Positions 28,942 to 41,392 of a stretch of 64,000 bases of DNA are shown here, in pieces (position 1 is the stretch's first letter; every line of letters starts with the position of its first letter). A model generated the notes under the pieces. The model saw nothing but the letters and a program-made list of their open reading frames with translations, was not told the origin of the DNA and made no database searches. The position numbers and the translations under genes are program-made. This DNA comes from Serpentinimonas barnesii (GTDB lineage: Bacteria; Pseudomonadota; Gammaproteobacteria; Burkholderiales; Burkholderiaceae_C). The stretch lies in assembly GCF_000696225.1 (NCBI RefSeq), contig NZ_BAWN01000020.1, forward strand, positions 1 through 64,000, written 5' to 3'.

Positions 28942-30039
28942 ATGCGCATCCCGATGGTCGATCTGGCCACCCAGTACCGCGAACTCAAACCCCAGCTCGA
29001 ACCGGCGCTGCTGGCCGCGCTGGAGGCGACCCAGTTCATCCTTGGCCCCAACGTGCAGGCCTTTGAGGCCGAAGCGGCGGCTTACTTGGGCGTCAAGCAC
29101 GCCATCAGTTGCGCCAACGGCACCGACGCGCTGCACCTGGCGCTGCGCGCGCTCGGGCTGGGGCCGGGCGACGAGGTCATCACCACGCCGTTTACTTTCA
29201 TCGCCACCGCCGAGGCCATAGCCTACGTGGGCGCCAAAACGGTGTTCGTCGATATCGACCCGCGCAGCTTCAACCTCGATGTGGAGCAGGTGGCGCGCGC
29301 CATCGGGCCGCGCACCAAGGCGCTGCTGCCGGTGCACCTGTTCGGCCAACCGGCCAATATGGCGCCGCTGCAGGCGCTGGCGCAGCAGCACGGCCTGCAC
29401 CTGATCGAAGACTGCGCCCAGTCCTTCGGCGCCCGGGTGGCCGGGCGCATGACCGGCTCCATCGGCGATGTGTCGGCGTTCAGCTTTTTCCCGAGCAAAA
29501 ACCTGGGCTGCTACGGCGACGGCGGCATGGTCACCACGCAGTCCGACGCGCTGGCCGAGACGCTGCGCATGCTGCGCAACCACGGCAGCAAGGTGCGCTA
29601 CTACCACGACATCATCGGCTACAACAGCCGTCTCGATGAGCTGCAGGCGGTGGTGCTGCGCGCCAAGCTGCCGCGCATCGACCACTACAACCAGCAGCGG
29701 CGCCGGGTGGCGCAGCGCTACCAGGCCGGCTTGGCCGGTTTGCCGCTGCAAACCCCGTTCGAGGACGGCATCGGGCAGCACGTCTATCACCAATACACCC
29801 TGCTGTGCGAGCGCCGCGACGCGCTGCAGCAGGCCCTGAGCGCGGCGCAAATCGCCAGCGCGATCTACTACCCGGTGCCGCTGCACCAGCAAAAGGTGTT
29901 TGCGGCCGAGGCGGCGGGGCAGTCGTTCCCGGTCACCGAATCGGTGGCGCGTTGCTGCCTCTCGCTGCCAATCTACCCCGAGCTGAGCGATGCGGCGATC
30001 GACGAAGTCTGCGCCGTGATTCGGCAGGCGCTGGCCTGA
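28942..30039 (+). CDS. gnnB: DegT/DnrJ/EryC1/StrS aminotransferase, probable GnnB
   Basis: This 365-residue sugar aminotransferase uses pyridoxal phosphate. The PLP Lys is K186 in FFPSKNLGCYGDGGM. D157 and Q160 in IEDCAQSFGA bind the cofactor, and FILGPNVQAFE and NGTDALHLAL belong to the N-terminal family signature. GnnB aminates the 3-keto sugar made by GnnA, with glutamate as donor, to give UDP-GlcNAc3N. The ATG at 28942 lies 25 bp after the gnnA stop. Position inside the lpx operon supports lipid A use. Other DegT enzymes make amino sugars for O-antigen, and that alternative cannot be excluded by sequence alone. Confidence 0.8.
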   Translation: MRIPMVDLATQYRELKPQLEPALLAALEATQFILGPNVQAFEAEAAAYLGVKHAISCANGTDALHLALRALGLGPGDEVITTPFTFIATAEAIAYVGAKTVFVDIDPRSFNLDVEQVARAIGPRTKALLPVHLFGQPANMAPLQALAQQHGLHLIEDCAQSFGARVAGRMTGSIGDVSAFSFFPSKNLGCYGDGGMVTTQSDALAETLRMLRNHGSKVRYYHDIIGYNSRLDELQAVVLRAKLPRIDHYNQQRRRVAQRYQAGLAGLPLQTPFEDGIGQHVYHQYTLLCERRDALQQALSAAQIASAIYYPVPLHQQKVFAAEAAGQSFPVTESVARCCLSLPIYPELSDAAIDEVCAVIRQALA

Positions 30040-30056
30040 GCCGGCCCTTGGCTGCC

Positions 30057-31253
30057 GTGCCGACCGCGCCCGCGCCCACCCACCCAGCCAGTCTTGCGCC
30101 TGCGCCGCAGCCGGGCCCGGGCTTGCGCGTGGCCATGGTGGCGGCGGAGCGCTCCGGCGACCAGCTTGCCGCCTTGCTGCTGCACGGCATGCGCCAGCGC
30201 TGGAGCGGCTTGCAAGCCAGCGGCATCGGCGGGCCGCTGATGCAGGCGCAGGGCTTTGCGGCGCGCTGGAGCTGCGACGAACTCACCGTGCGCGGGCTGG
30301 TCGAGGGCGTGTGGGCGTATCGGCGCATCAGCGCCATCCGGCGCCAGTTGCTGGCCGATCTGCTGCACCAGCGCCCCGACGTGTACCTCGGCGTCGATGC
30401 CTCGGATTTCAACCTGCCGCTGGAGCGCCAGCTCAATCGCGCCGGCATCCCGGCGATCCAACTGGTCTGCCCCTCGATCTGGGCCTGGCGGCCCGGGCGC
30501 GTGCACGCCATCCGGCGCAGCGTGCGCCACGTGCTGTGCCTGTTCCCTTTTGAGCCCGTTTTGCTGGAGCGCCACGGCATCGAGGGCACCTTCGTGGGGC
30601 ACCCAGTGGCCGACCTGATCGCGCTCGAACCCGACCAAGCCGCCGCCCGCCAGCGCCTCGGGCTGGCGCCAGACGACACCGTGGTGGCGCTGCTGCCGGG
30701 CAGCCGGGTGGCCGAGATCGCCGCGCTGGCGCTGCCGTTCTTGCACGCCGCGCGCCTGATGGCGCAGCAGCGCCCGCAGTTGCGCTTCGTGCTGCCCACG
30801 CACGAGGGCCTGCGCCCGGCCTTGCAGCAGGCGCTGCTTCAGACTGGCATGGAGGAACGGGTGCAACTGGTGCTGGGGCAAGCGCACACGGTGCAGGCGG
30901 CTTGCGACGTGGCGCTGGTGGCCAGCGGCACCGCCACGCTCGAAACCGCGCTGCACAAGCGCCCCATGGTGATCGCCTACCGCATGCAGTGGCTTTCGTA
31001 TTGGGTCGCCAACCAGCAGCGGCGCACGCCCTGGATCGGGCTGCCCAATATTTTGTGCCAGCAAAGCCTGGTGCCCGAGCTGCTGCAAGACCAGGTGCAG
31101 CCCGAGGCGCTGGCGCGCGCCACGCTGGCCTGGCTCGACGACCCGGCAGCGGTGGCGCAGCTGCGCCAGCGCTTTACCGAGATGCACCTGCAACTGCGGC
31201 AAGACATGCCCGCCCGAGCCAGCCATGCGATTGCGCAAATCCTTGCCGCGTGA
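30057..31253 (+). CDS. lpxB: Lipid-A-disaccharide synthase (divergent)
   Basis: This GT19 glycosyltransferase joins UDP-2,3-diacyl-GlcN to lipid X to form the disaccharide. From the GTG at 30057 it has 398 residues with a Pro/Ala-rich N-terminal extension of about 22. In-frame starts at 30129 (GTG) and 30135 (ATG) are possible but would cut into the first strand. The normal GE[TA]SGD loop is AERSGD here (30-35), and the next conserved region reads [10 protein letters not shown], where most enzymes have Met in place of Arg. [23 protein letters not shown]-like [21 protein letters not shown] and SGTATLE are conserved. It overlaps rnhB by 29 bases. Confidence 0.92.
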   Translation: MPTAPAPTHPASLAPAPQPGPGLRVAMVAAERSGDQLAALLLHGMRQRWSGLQASGIGGPLMQAQGFAARWSCDELTVRGLVEGVWAYRRISAIRRQLLADLLHQRPDVYLGVDASDFNLPLERQLNRAGIPAIQLVCPSIWAWRPGRVHAIRRSVRHVLCLFPFEPVLLERHGIEGTFVGHPVADLIALEPDQAAARQRLGLAPDDTVVALLPGSRVAEIAALALPFLHAARLMAQQRPQLRFVLPTHEGLRPALQQALLQTGMEERVQLVLGQAHTVQAACDVALVASGTATLETALHKRPMVIAYRMQWLSYWVANQQRRTPWIGLPNILCQQSLVPELLQDQVQPEALARATLAWLDDPAAVAQLRQRFTEMHLQLRQDMPARASHAIAQILAA

Positions 31254-31857
31254 GGCCTACACGCTGGGCTGGAATCCGCCCGGTCTGGTGGCCGGTGTCG
31301 ATGAAGCCGGGCGCGGCCCGCTGGCCGGGCCGGTGCTGGCCGCCGCCGTGATGCTGGACCCGCGCAAACCCATCGCGGGCTTGCGCGACTCGAAAAAGCT
31401 TAGCCCGAAGCGGCGCGAGCACTTGCACGAGCAGATTCTGGAGCACGCCCTGTGCTGCTCGGTCGCGCTGGCCAGCGTGGAAGAAATCGAGCGCCTCAAC
31501 ATCTTGCAGGCCACCTTGCTGGCGATGCAGCGCGCCGTGGCGGGTTTGCGGCTGCGCCCGACGCAGGTGCTGGTCGATGGCAACCGGCTGCCCGCGCTCG
31601 ACCTGCCCGCGCAAGCCGTGGTGCAGGGCGACGACCGGGTGGCCGCCATCGCCGCCGCCTCCATCGTGGCCAAGGTGCAACGCGACCGCCTGTGCGACGC
31701 TTGGCACGCCCAGTACCCCGATTACGGCTTCGATCGGCACAAGGGCTACGGCACCGCCGCACACCTCGAGGCGCTGCAACGCTGCGGCCCCACGCCCCTG
31801 CACCGGCGCGGCTTTGCCCCGGTGGCGGCCTTGCTGGCGCCAGCCAGTCCGCCATGA
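31225..31857 (+). CDS. rnhB: Ribonuclease HII
   Basis: This 210-residue enzyme removes ribonucleotides and RNA primers from DNA-RNA hybrids. Catalytic acidic residues lie in [15 protein letters not shown] (near 23-37). [26 protein letters not shown] and [11 protein letters not shown] complete the family pattern. The only ATG in the right range lies 29 bases inside the lpxB end, which suggests coupled translation. Following lpxB is the normal position for rnhB. Confidence 0.96.
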   Translation: MRLRKSLPREAYTLGWNPPGLVAGVDEAGRGPLAGPVLAAAVMLDPRKPIAGLRDSKKLSPKRREHLHEQILEHALCCSVALASVEEIERLNILQATLLAMQRAVAGLRLRPTQVLVDGNRLPALDLPAQAVVQGDDRVAAIAAASIVAKVQRDRLCDAWHAQYPDYGFDRHKGYGTAAHLEALQRCGPTPLHRRGFAPVAALLAPASPP

Positions 31858-32624
31858 GCACCGAAACCATCCGCTCGCGCGACAACGCGCTGGTCAAGCA
31901 ACTGCGCCGCCTAGGCCAAGACGGGGCTGCCGGCCGCGAACTGGGTCTGGTCTGGCTCGAAGGCGAGCACCTGTGCCGCGCCTTGCTGGCACGCGGCCAC
32001 CTGCCCGCGCTGCTCCTGCGCGCCGAATCGGCCCCGCACTGGGACCATGCCTGGGCCTTGCCACCCAGCGTGCGCCGGGTGGCACTGGCCGACAGCCTGC
32101 TGGCCAGTGTGAGCAGCCTGGGCTCCAGCGCGCCGGTGGGCTTTTTGTGGCCCTTGCCCGCCGCCGTGGCACCCGAGCCGGGGCGACCCACTGTGCTGCT
32201 GGACCGCTTACAAGACCCGGGCAACGTCGGCTCCATCCTGCGCAGCGCCGCCGCCTTCGGGTTTGAGCAGGTGCTGGCGCTCAAGGGCACGGCGGCGCTG
32301 TGGGCGCCCAAGGTGCTGCGCGCCGGCATGGGGGCGCACTTTGCGCTGCGCCTCGTTGAAGCGGCCACCTTGGCCGATCTGCCGGCCTTGCAACTGCCGC
32401 TGCTGGCCACCAGCTCGCACCAAGGGCAGTGGCTGCACCAGGCCGCGCTGCCCTGGCCTTGCGCCTGGCTGCTGGGCCACGAAGGGCAGGGCCTGAGCCC
32501 CGAGCTGCTGGCCGCTGCCAGCCAGCACCTGCGCATCGCCCAGCCCGGCGGCGAAGAGTCGCTCAACGTCGCCGCCGCCGCCGCCATCTGCTTGCATGCC
32601 AGTGCGGTGCAGCGGGGGGCTTGA
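31854..32624 (+). CDS. TrmH/SpoU family RNA 2'-O-methyltransferase
   Basis: This 256-residue protein is of the SpoU type. An N-terminal substrate-binding domain (about 1-95) starts [16 protein letters not shown]. The SPOUT knot domain then has the three family motifs: [17 protein letters not shown] near 118, [10 protein letters not shown] near 203, and [14 protein letters not shown] near 225. The likely substrate is 23S rRNA. A specific target such as G2251 cannot be assigned here. The start overlaps the rnhB stop (ATGA). Confidence 0.9.
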   Translation: MSTETIRSRDNALVKQLRRLGQDGAAGRELGLVWLEGEHLCRALLARGHLPALLLRAESAPHWDHAWALPPSVRRVALADSLLASVSSLGSSAPVGFLWPLPAAVAPEPGRPTVLLDRLQDPGNVGSILRSAAAFGFEQVLALKGTAALWAPKVLRAGMGAHFALRLVEAATLADLPALQLPLLATSSHQGQWLHQAALPWPCAWLLGHEGQGLSPELLAAASQHLRIAQPGGEESLNVAAAAAICLHASAVQRGA

Positions 32625-32633
32625 GCCCCACGC

Positions 32634-32639
32634 TATAAT
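32634..32639 (+). promoter_or_regulatory. -10 element of the carAB promoter
   Basis: A consensus TATAAT lies 10 bases after the methyltransferase stop codon. No good -35 is visible at normal spacing. It leaves a leader of about 115 nt before carA, which is enough for attenuation or for regulator sites. I see no clear attenuator hairpin with a T-run in it. Confidence 0.55.
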
Positions 32640-32760
32640 TCCAAGGTTTACCCGAACCCCACGCACCCGGCGGCTCAAGGCTGCTCCATCCTCCGCCCTC
32701 GGCGCCTCAAGCGCGTGCTGGCGCGGCGGCTAAAGGGTGCGGATTGAACTGGAGAGTCCT

Positions 32761-33932
32761 GTGTTTCCCGTCCCCGCCCCAGCCCTGCTCGCGCTCGCCG
32801 ACGGCACGGTCTTTCGCGGCACCGCCATCGGTGCCACTGGACTAACCGTTGGCGAGGTGGTGTTCAACACCGCCCTCACCGGCTACCAGGAAATCCTCAC
32901 CGACCCGAGCTACCGCCAGCAGCTCGTCACGCTCACCTATCCGCACATCGGCAACACCGGCGTCAACGCCGAAGACGTGGAGTCCGATGCCATCCACGCC
33001 GCCGGCCTGATCATCAAAGACCTGCCGCTGCTGCACTCGAACTTTCGCGCCAGCGCCTCGCTCACGCAGTACCTGCAAGCGGCCGGCACGGTGGCGATTG
33101 CGGGCATCGACACCCGCGCCCTGACGCGCCGCCTGCGCCAGCACGGAGCGCAAAACGGCGCCATCCTCGCGCTGGCCGAGGGCCAGACCCTTTCGGACGC
33201 GCACGCGGCCCAGGCCCTGGCCGCCGCCCGCAGCGCGCCCAGCATGGCCGGGCAGGATCTGGCGCGGGTGGTGAGCACGGCGCAGCCCTACGAGTGGACG
33301 CAGACCGAATGGCAGCTCGCGCGCGCCGACGGCAGCCCCGGCTATGGCGAGCTGGGCGCGCCGCGTTTTCACGTGGTGGCCTACGATTTTGGCGTAAAGA
33401 AAAACATTCTGCGCATGCTGGCGCAACGCGGCTGCCGCGTGACCGTGGTGCCAGCCCAGACCCCGGCCGCCCAGGTGCGGGCGCTGCGTCCCGACGGCGT
33501 GTTTTTGTCCAACGGCCCCGGCGACCCGCAGCCCTGCGACTACGCCATTGCCGCCGCGCGCGAACTGATCGACTCGGGCCTGCCCATTTTTGGCATCTGC
33601 CTTGGGCACCAGATCATGGCGCTGGCCAGCGGCGCGCAAACCTACAAGATGCCGCACGGCCACCACGGGGCCAACCATCCGGTGCAGGAGCTGGCCAGCG
33701 GGCGCGTGGGCATCACCAGCCAGAACCACGGCTTTGCGGTGCAGCGCGAATCGCTGCCGGCGCATCTGCGCGTGACCCACATCAGCCTGTTCGACGGCAC
33801 GGTGCAGGGGTTGGAGCGCACCGACCGACCCGCCTTTTGCTTTCAAGGCCACCCCGAGGCCTCGCCCGGCCCGCACGACATCGCCAGCCTGTTTGACCGC
33901 TTCACGGCGCTGATGGCCCAGGAGAACACATA

Positions 33933-33933
<1 letters not shown>
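32761..33933 (+). CDS. carA: Carbamoyl-phosphate synthase small subunit (glutaminase)
   Basis: This 390-residue subunit hydrolyses glutamine and feeds ammonia to CarB for pyrimidine and arginine synthesis. The N-terminal CPSase_sm_chain domain carries [20 protein letters not shown]. The class I amidotransferase domain has the nucleophile Cys in [12 protein letters not shown], and the His and Glu in [12 protein letters not shown] prefer the GTG at 32761, because GGAGAG precedes it by four bases and the encoded start ([15 protein letters not shown]) fits the family. A GTG at 32737 would add eight residues. The stop overlaps carB by one base. Confidence 0.96.
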
Positions 33934-37226
<3,293 letters not shown>

Positions 37227-37252
37227 GCCGTCTTGGGTGGGTGATCTTGGGT

Positions 37253-37283
37253 TAGAATGCGAAGGTCTGCCCGTTTTGGGCAG
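37253..37283 (+). promoter_or_regulatory. rpsO promoter -10 and leader hairpin
   Basis: TAGAAT at 37253-37258 is a likely -10 for rpsO. It is followed by a 6-bp perfect hairpin (CTGCCC, loop GTTTT, GGGCAG) at 37267-37283, right at the start of a leader of about 120 nt. S15 is known to repress its own mRNA through leader structure in E. coli. A role here is inferred. Confidence 0.45.
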
Positions 37284-37383
37284 GTCAACGCACGCCTGTT
37301 GCGGCAAGCTGCATCCCCCAACGCCTTGGTGCTGGGGTGGCAAGCACCCTGCGGCAGGTCGCAAGTCCTCTTGAAAGCTTCAC

Positions 37384-37650
37384 ATGATCGCTCAATCCGT
37401 CAAAGCCGAAGTCATTTCGGCCAACGCCCGCTCTGCCCACGACACCGGCAGCCCCGAAGTGCAGGTCGCCATCCTCACCGCTCGCATCAACGAGCTCACG
37501 CCGCACTTCAAAACCCACGCCAAAGACCACCACGGTCGCCGCGGTTTGCTCAAAATGGTGAGCCGTCGGCGCAAGCTGCTCGACTACCTCAAGGGCAAAG
37601 ACTCCGACCGCTACGTGGGTCTGATTCAGAAACTGGGTCTGCGCAAATAA
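37384..37650 (+). CDS. rpsO: 30S ribosomal protein S15
   Basis: This 88-residue primary 16S rRNA-binding protein has the typical four-helix make-up. [18 protein letters not shown] is near residues 21-38, [21 protein letters not shown] follows, and the C terminus is LIQKLGLRK. It lies upstream of pnp, as in most proteobacteria. Terminator and processing hairpins lie in the gap between the two. Confidence 0.98.
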   Translation: MIAQSVKAEVISANARSAHDTGSPEVQVAILTARINELTPHFKTHAKDHHGRRGLLKMVSRRRKLLDYLKGKDSDRYVGLIQKLGLRK

Positions 37651-37700
37651 TCGGCGGCTCTGCCTGCCCTGCTTGCCCCCTTTTTTGCTTTTGAACGTGC

Positions 37701-37738
37701 AAAACGCCTCGGTAGCCCTGCCGCCGCAGGCGTTTTTC
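37701..37738 (+). terminator. Hairpin terminator/attenuator after rpsO
   Basis: A 9-bp perfect stem (AAAACGCCT/AGGCGTTTT) with an 18-nt loop runs into five T residues in total. It lies 50 bases after the rpsO stop. Partial termination would separate rpsO and pnp levels. Confidence 0.65.
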
Positions 37739-37789
37739 GCGTTTCTTTCTCACCTTGGCCTGGCGCGCTTATTCAGAGCGAAGCTGTGT

Positions 37790-37828
37790 CATTCCAGCGC
37801 CGCCGCATACCGCGGCGGCGCTGGAATG
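37790..37828 (+). promoter_or_regulatory. Long perfect hairpin in the rpsO-pnp gap, probable RNase III processing site
   Basis: A 17-bp perfect inverted repeat (CATTCCAGCGCCGCCGC and its complement) surrounds the 5-nt loop ATACC. With two wobble pairs it extends to 21 bp. No T-run follows. It is placed 57 bases before the pnp start. In E. coli the rpsO-pnp gap has an RNase III hairpin through which PNPase represses its own mRNA, so a similar role is likely. Confidence 0.6.
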
Positions 37829-37884
37829 GCATCGTGTTCTGAAGGCTCGGCATGGGCTTTCAACCTTCTACCTTAGGAACACTC

Positions 37885-40017
37885 ATGGGTCTGTTTAACA
37901 AAGTCAGCAAAAGCTTCCAATGGGGCCGCCACACGGTGCGCCTCGAAACCGGCGAGATCGCGCGCCAAGCCAGCGGCGCCGTGCTGCTCGACATGGACGG
38001 CACCGTGGTGCTGGCCACCGTGGTCGCCAGAACCGAGGCCAAGGCCGGACAAGACTTTTTCCCGCTCACGGTCGATTACCTGGAAAAATCCTACGCCGCC
38101 GGCAAAATCCCGGGCAGCTTTTTCAAGCGCGAAGGCCGCCCGAGCGAGTTCGAGACCCTCACCAGCCGCCTGATCGACCGCCCGATCCGCCCGCTCTTTC
38201 CCGAAGGCTTCTTCAACGAAGTGCAGGTGGTGGTGCACACGCTCTCGCTCAACCCCGAGGTCGATGCCGACATCGCCGCCCTGATCGCCACCAGCGCCGC
38301 CTTGTCGATCAGCGGCATCCCCTTCAACGGCCCCATCGGTGCGGCGCGCGTGGGCTATGTCAATGGCCAGTACCTGCTCAACCCCGGCCAAACCGAGCGC
38401 GCCAACAGCCAGCTCGATCTGGTGGTGGCGGGCACCGAAGCCGCGGTGCTGATGGTCGAGAGCGAAGCCCAGCAACTGTCCGAAGAGGTGCTGCTTGGCG
38501 CCGTGGTCTTTGGCCACGAGCAAGGCAACATCGCCATTGCCGCCATCAACGAGCTGGTGCGCGAAGCCGGCAAGCCCGAATGGAGCTGGCAGGCTCCGGC
38601 GCGCGACGAGCCGCTGATCGCGCGCGTCGAGGCGCTGGCCCGTGAAGCGCTGGTGGCCGCCTACCAGATCCGCAACAAGCAGGCGCGCACCCAAGCCTGC
38701 CGCCAAGCCTACGCCGCCACCCTGGCCGGGCTCAAGGCCGAGGGCGTCGAGTTCGACTCGGTCAAGGTCGAAGAGCTGCTGTTCAACATCGAAGCCGGTA
38801 TCGTGCGTGGCCAGATTCTGGCCGGTGAGCCGCGCATCGACGGGCGCGACACGCGCACCGTGCGCCCGATCGAAATTCGCAACGGCGTGCTGCCGCGCAC
38901 CCACGGCTCGGCGCTGTTCACGCGCGGCGAAACGCAGGCGCTGGTGATCGCCACCCTGGGCACCGAGCGCGATGCGCAGCGCGTCGATGCGCTGTCGGGC
39001 GATTTCGAAGACCGCTTCATGTTGCACTACAACATGCCGCCCTTTGCCACCGGCGAAACCGGCCGCGTCGGCAGCCCCAAACGGCGCGAAATCGGCCACG
39101 GCCGGCTGGCCAAGCGCGCCTTGGTGGCCGCCCTGCCACCCAAAGACGAGTTCCCCTACACCCTGCGCGTGGTGAGCGAAATCACCGAATCCAACGGTTC
39201 TTCGTCCATGGCCTCGGTCTGCGGCGGCTGCCTGGCGCTGATGGACGCCGGCGTGCCGATGAAGGCGCACGTGGCCGGCATCGCCATGGGCCTGATCAAA
39301 GAGGGCAACCGCTTTGCGGTGTTGACCGACATCCTGGGTGACGAAGACCACCTGGGCGATATGGATTTCAAGGTTGCGGGCACCCCGACCGGCATCACCG
39401 CCTTGCAGATGGACATCAAAATCCAGGGCATCACCAAAGAGATCATGCAAGTGGCGCTGGCGCAGGCCAAAGAGGCGCGGCTGCACATCTTGGGCGTGAT
39501 GCAGGCGGCGATGGGTTCGGCCAACACCGAAATCAGCGACTTTGCCCCGCGCCTCTACACCATGAAGATCAACCCGGAGAAAATCCGCGACGTGATCGGC
39601 AAGGGCGGCGCCACCATCCGCGCCCTCACCGAAGAGACCGGCACCCAGATCGACATCGCCGAAGACGGCACCATCACCATCGCCAGCAACGAAGCGGCCA
39701 AGGCCGAAGAAGCCAAACGGCGCATCGAAGCCATCACGGCCGAGGTCGAAATCGGCAAGGTCTATGAAGGCGCGATCACCAAAATCCTCGATTTCGGTGC
39801 CTTGGTCAACTTGCTGCCCGGCAAGGATGGTCTGCTGCACATCAGCCAGATCGCGCACCAGCGCGTCGAAAAAGTCACCGACTTCCTCAAAGAGGGCCAG
39901 GTGGTCAAGGTCAAGGTGCTGGAAACCGACGAAAAAGGCCGCATCAAGCTGTCCATGAAGGCGCTGCTGGACCGCGACGAGGTGCAGTCGGCCCCGTCGC
40001 AGCAACAAGCGGATTGA
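37885..40017 (+). CDS. pnp: Polyribonucleotide nucleotidyltransferase
   Basis: This 710-residue phosphorolytic 3'-5' exoribonuclease is part of the RNA degradosome. Two RNase PH domains (about 10-225 and 320-555) flank a helical domain. A KH domain ([20 protein letters not shown] near 570) and an S1 domain ([20 protein letters not shown] near 630) follow. The start at 37885 ([11 protein letters not shown]) has the Shine-Dalgarno AGGAA 9 bases upstream. The long hairpin upstream probably mediates autoregulation. Confidence 0.98.
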   Translation: MGLFNKVSKSFQWGRHTVRLETGEIARQASGAVLLDMDGTVVLATVVARTEAKAGQDFFPLTVDYLEKSYAAGKIPGSFFKREGRPSEFETLTSRLIDRPIRPLFPEGFFNEVQVVVHTLSLNPEVDADIAALIATSAALSISGIPFNGPIGAARVGYVNGQYLLNPGQTERANSQLDLVVAGTEAAVLMVESEAQQLSEEVLLGAVVFGHEQGNIAIAAINELVREAGKPEWSWQAPARDEPLIARVEALAREALVAAYQIRNKQARTQACRQAYAATLAGLKAEGVEFDSVKVEELLFNIEAGIVRGQILAGEPRIDGRDTRTVRPIEIRNGVLPRTHGSALFTRGETQALVIATLGTERDAQRVDALSGDFEDRFMLHYNMPPFATGETGRVGSPKRREIGHGRLAKRALVAALPPKDEFPYTLRVVSEITESNGSSSMASVCGGCLALMDAGVPMKAHVAGIAMGLIKEGNRFAVLTDILGDEDHLGDMDFKVAGTPTGITALQMDIKIQGITKEIMQVALAQAKEARLHILGVMQAAMGSANTEISDFAPRLYTMKINPEKIRDVIGKGGATIRALTEETGTQIDIAEDGTITIASNEAAKAEEAKRRIEAITAEVEIGKVYEGAITKILDFGALVNLLPGKDGLLHISQIAHQRVEKVTDFLKEGQVVKVKVLETDEKGRIKLSMKALLDRDEVQSAPSQQQAD

Positions 40018-40051
40018 ACCCTGGCCGCAGCAAGGCATCTGAGAGCCCACC

Positions 40052-40813
40052 ATGCGCAAGAAACTGATCGTCGGCAACTGGAAGATGAACGGCAGCCAGG
40101 CGGCCAACGCCGAGCTGCTGGCCGCGCTCAAGGCCGGCTTCGACCCGGCGCAGGCCGAGCTGGCCCTGTGCGCCCCAGCCCCCTACCTGCTGCAACTGCA
40201 AGCGGCCTTGCAGGGCAGCGGCCTGGACTGGGGGGCGCAAGACCTGTCGCCGCACGAGGGCGGGGCCTACACCGGTGAGGTGAGTGCGGCCATGCTGCGC
40301 GACTGCGGCTGCCGCTATGTGATCGTCGGCCACTCCGAGCGGCGCCAATACCACCACGAGAGCGACGACCTGGTCGCGCTCAAGGCGCAGCGCGCACTGG
40401 CCGCGGGCCTGACCCCCATCGTCTGCGTGGGCGAGACGCTGCCCGACCGCGAGGCCGGCCGCACCGAGTTCGTGGTCAAGCGCCAGTTGTCGGCCGTCAT
40501 CCATGCCGTGGGCCACTGCTGCAGCGAGATCGTGGTCGCCTACGAACCGGTGTGGGCCATCGGCACGGGCTTGAGCGCGAGCGCCGAGCAAGCGCAGGCG
40601 GTGCACGCGGTGCTGCGCGCCCAGTTGCGCGCCGCCACGGCGCAGGCCGAGCGCAACCGCATCCTCTACGGAGGCAGCATGAACGCGGCCAACGCCGCCG
40701 AGCTGCTGCGCCAGCCCGACGTCGATGGCGGGCTGATCGGCGGCGCCTCGCTCAAAGCGGCCTCGTTTTTGTCCATTGCCGCAGCCAGCCCGGCTGCGCC
40801 ATCTTCGAACTGA
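40052..40813 (+). CDS. tpiA: Triose-phosphate isomerase
   Basis: This 253-residue glycolytic enzyme interconverts dihydroxyacetone phosphate and glyceraldehyde 3-phosphate. The catalytic residues are visible: Lys in VGNWKMNGS near 11, His in VGHSERR near 95, and Glu in AYEPVWAIGTG near 168. The phosphate loop is in YGGSMNAANA. It lies 35 bp after pnp and 18 bp before secG. The order tpiA-secG-tRNA-nuo is conserved in this bacterial group. Confidence 0.97.
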   Translation: MRKKLIVGNWKMNGSQAANAELLAALKAGFDPAQAELALCAPAPYLLQLQAALQGSGLDWGAQDLSPHEGGAYTGEVSAAMLRDCGCRYVIVGHSERRQYHHESDDLVALKAQRALAAGLTPIVCVGETLPDREAGRTEFVVKRQLSAVIHAVGHCCSEIVVAYEPVWAIGTGLSASAEQAQAVHAVLRAQLRAATAQAERNRILYGGSMNAANAAELLRQPDVDGGLIGGASLKAASFLSIAAASPAAPSSN

Positions 40814-40831
40814 TCGTTGGAGTTTTTCTTT

Positions 40832-41197
40832 ATGAATATTTTGTTAACCCTTCTGCTGGCGGTGCAACTGCTGTCGGCGCTGGTGATGATCGGCCTGATT
40901 CTGGTGCAGCACGGCAAAGGCGCCGATGCCGGCGCTTCACTTGGGGGTGGCAGTTCCGGGGCCGCCACCCTGTTTGGCGCCAGCGGGGGCTCCAACTTTA
41001 TGTCGCGCAGCACCGCCATTTTGGCCACCGTGTTCCTGAGCTGCACCTTGGCCTTGGCCTATTTTGGTCAGGCGCCCCAAGCCGAGGCCGGCACCGTGCT
41101 CGAAACCCTGCCAGCCGCCCCACCGACACCCGCCGACCAGATTCCCGCTGCACCGGTTGCTCCGCCTGCTGGCGCTGGTCAAATTCCCGCACAGTAA
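40832..41197 (+). CDS. secG: Preprotein translocase subunit SecG
   Basis: This 121-residue inner-membrane protein supports SecYEG translocation. Two hydrophobic segments (about 2-24 and 54-74) flank the conserved VQHGKGADAGASLGGGSSG. The C terminus is a Pro/Ala-rich tail of about 40 residues, common in betaproteobacterial SecG. The ATG at 40832 has GGAG nine bases upstream. Confidence 0.94.
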   Translation: MNILLTLLLAVQLLSALVMIGLILVQHGKGADAGASLGGGSSGAATLFGASGGSNFMSRSTAILATVFLSCTLALAYFGQAPQAEAGTVLETLPAAPPTPADQIPAAPVAPPAGAGQIPAQ

Positions 41198-41209
41198 GGT
41201 TTTGTAAAG

Positions 41210-41234
41210 TTTTACCCCGTTTTTCGGGGTAAAA
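41210..41234. other. 10-bp perfect hairpin with T5 loop after secG
   Basis: TTTTACCCCG and CGGGGTAAAA form a perfect 10-bp stem around TTTTT. The A-tract and T-tract at the outer edge let it act as a terminator of secG, though no long T-run follows. It lies 12 bases after the secG stop and 61 bases before the tRNA. Confidence 0.5.
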
Positions 41235-41295
41235 TTCGGGTCTGTTGAGCAGTGGGCGCGGTGCAGCCAAACCCACTGGCTTTCAACAGTACTTG

Positions 41296-41380
41296 GCCGA
41301 CGTGGTGAAATTGGTAGACACGCTATCTTGAGGGGGTAGTGGCGAAAGCTGTGCGAGTTCGAGTCTCGCCGTCGGCACCA
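41296..41380 (+). tRNA. tRNA-Leu (anticodon GAG)
   Basis: The 85-nt gene folds as a class II tRNA with acceptor stem GCCGACG/CGTCGGC. The D region is GTGAAATTGGTAGACAC, and the anticodon stem-loop is CTATC-TTGAGGG-GGTAG with GAG at 41330-41332. A long variable arm and GTTCGAGTC T-loop follow. CCA is encoded. It reads CUC and CUU codons. It precedes the nuo operon. Confidence 0.96.
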
Positions 41381-41392
41381 ATCAAGCAAAGA

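Noticed and set aside
27972-30039. Recent horizontal transfer of the gnnA-gnnB pair
   Set aside because: Base composition and codon use look the same as in neighbouring genes by eye, and no mobile element remnants flank the pair. Ancient acquisition remains possible but is not supported by the window alone.
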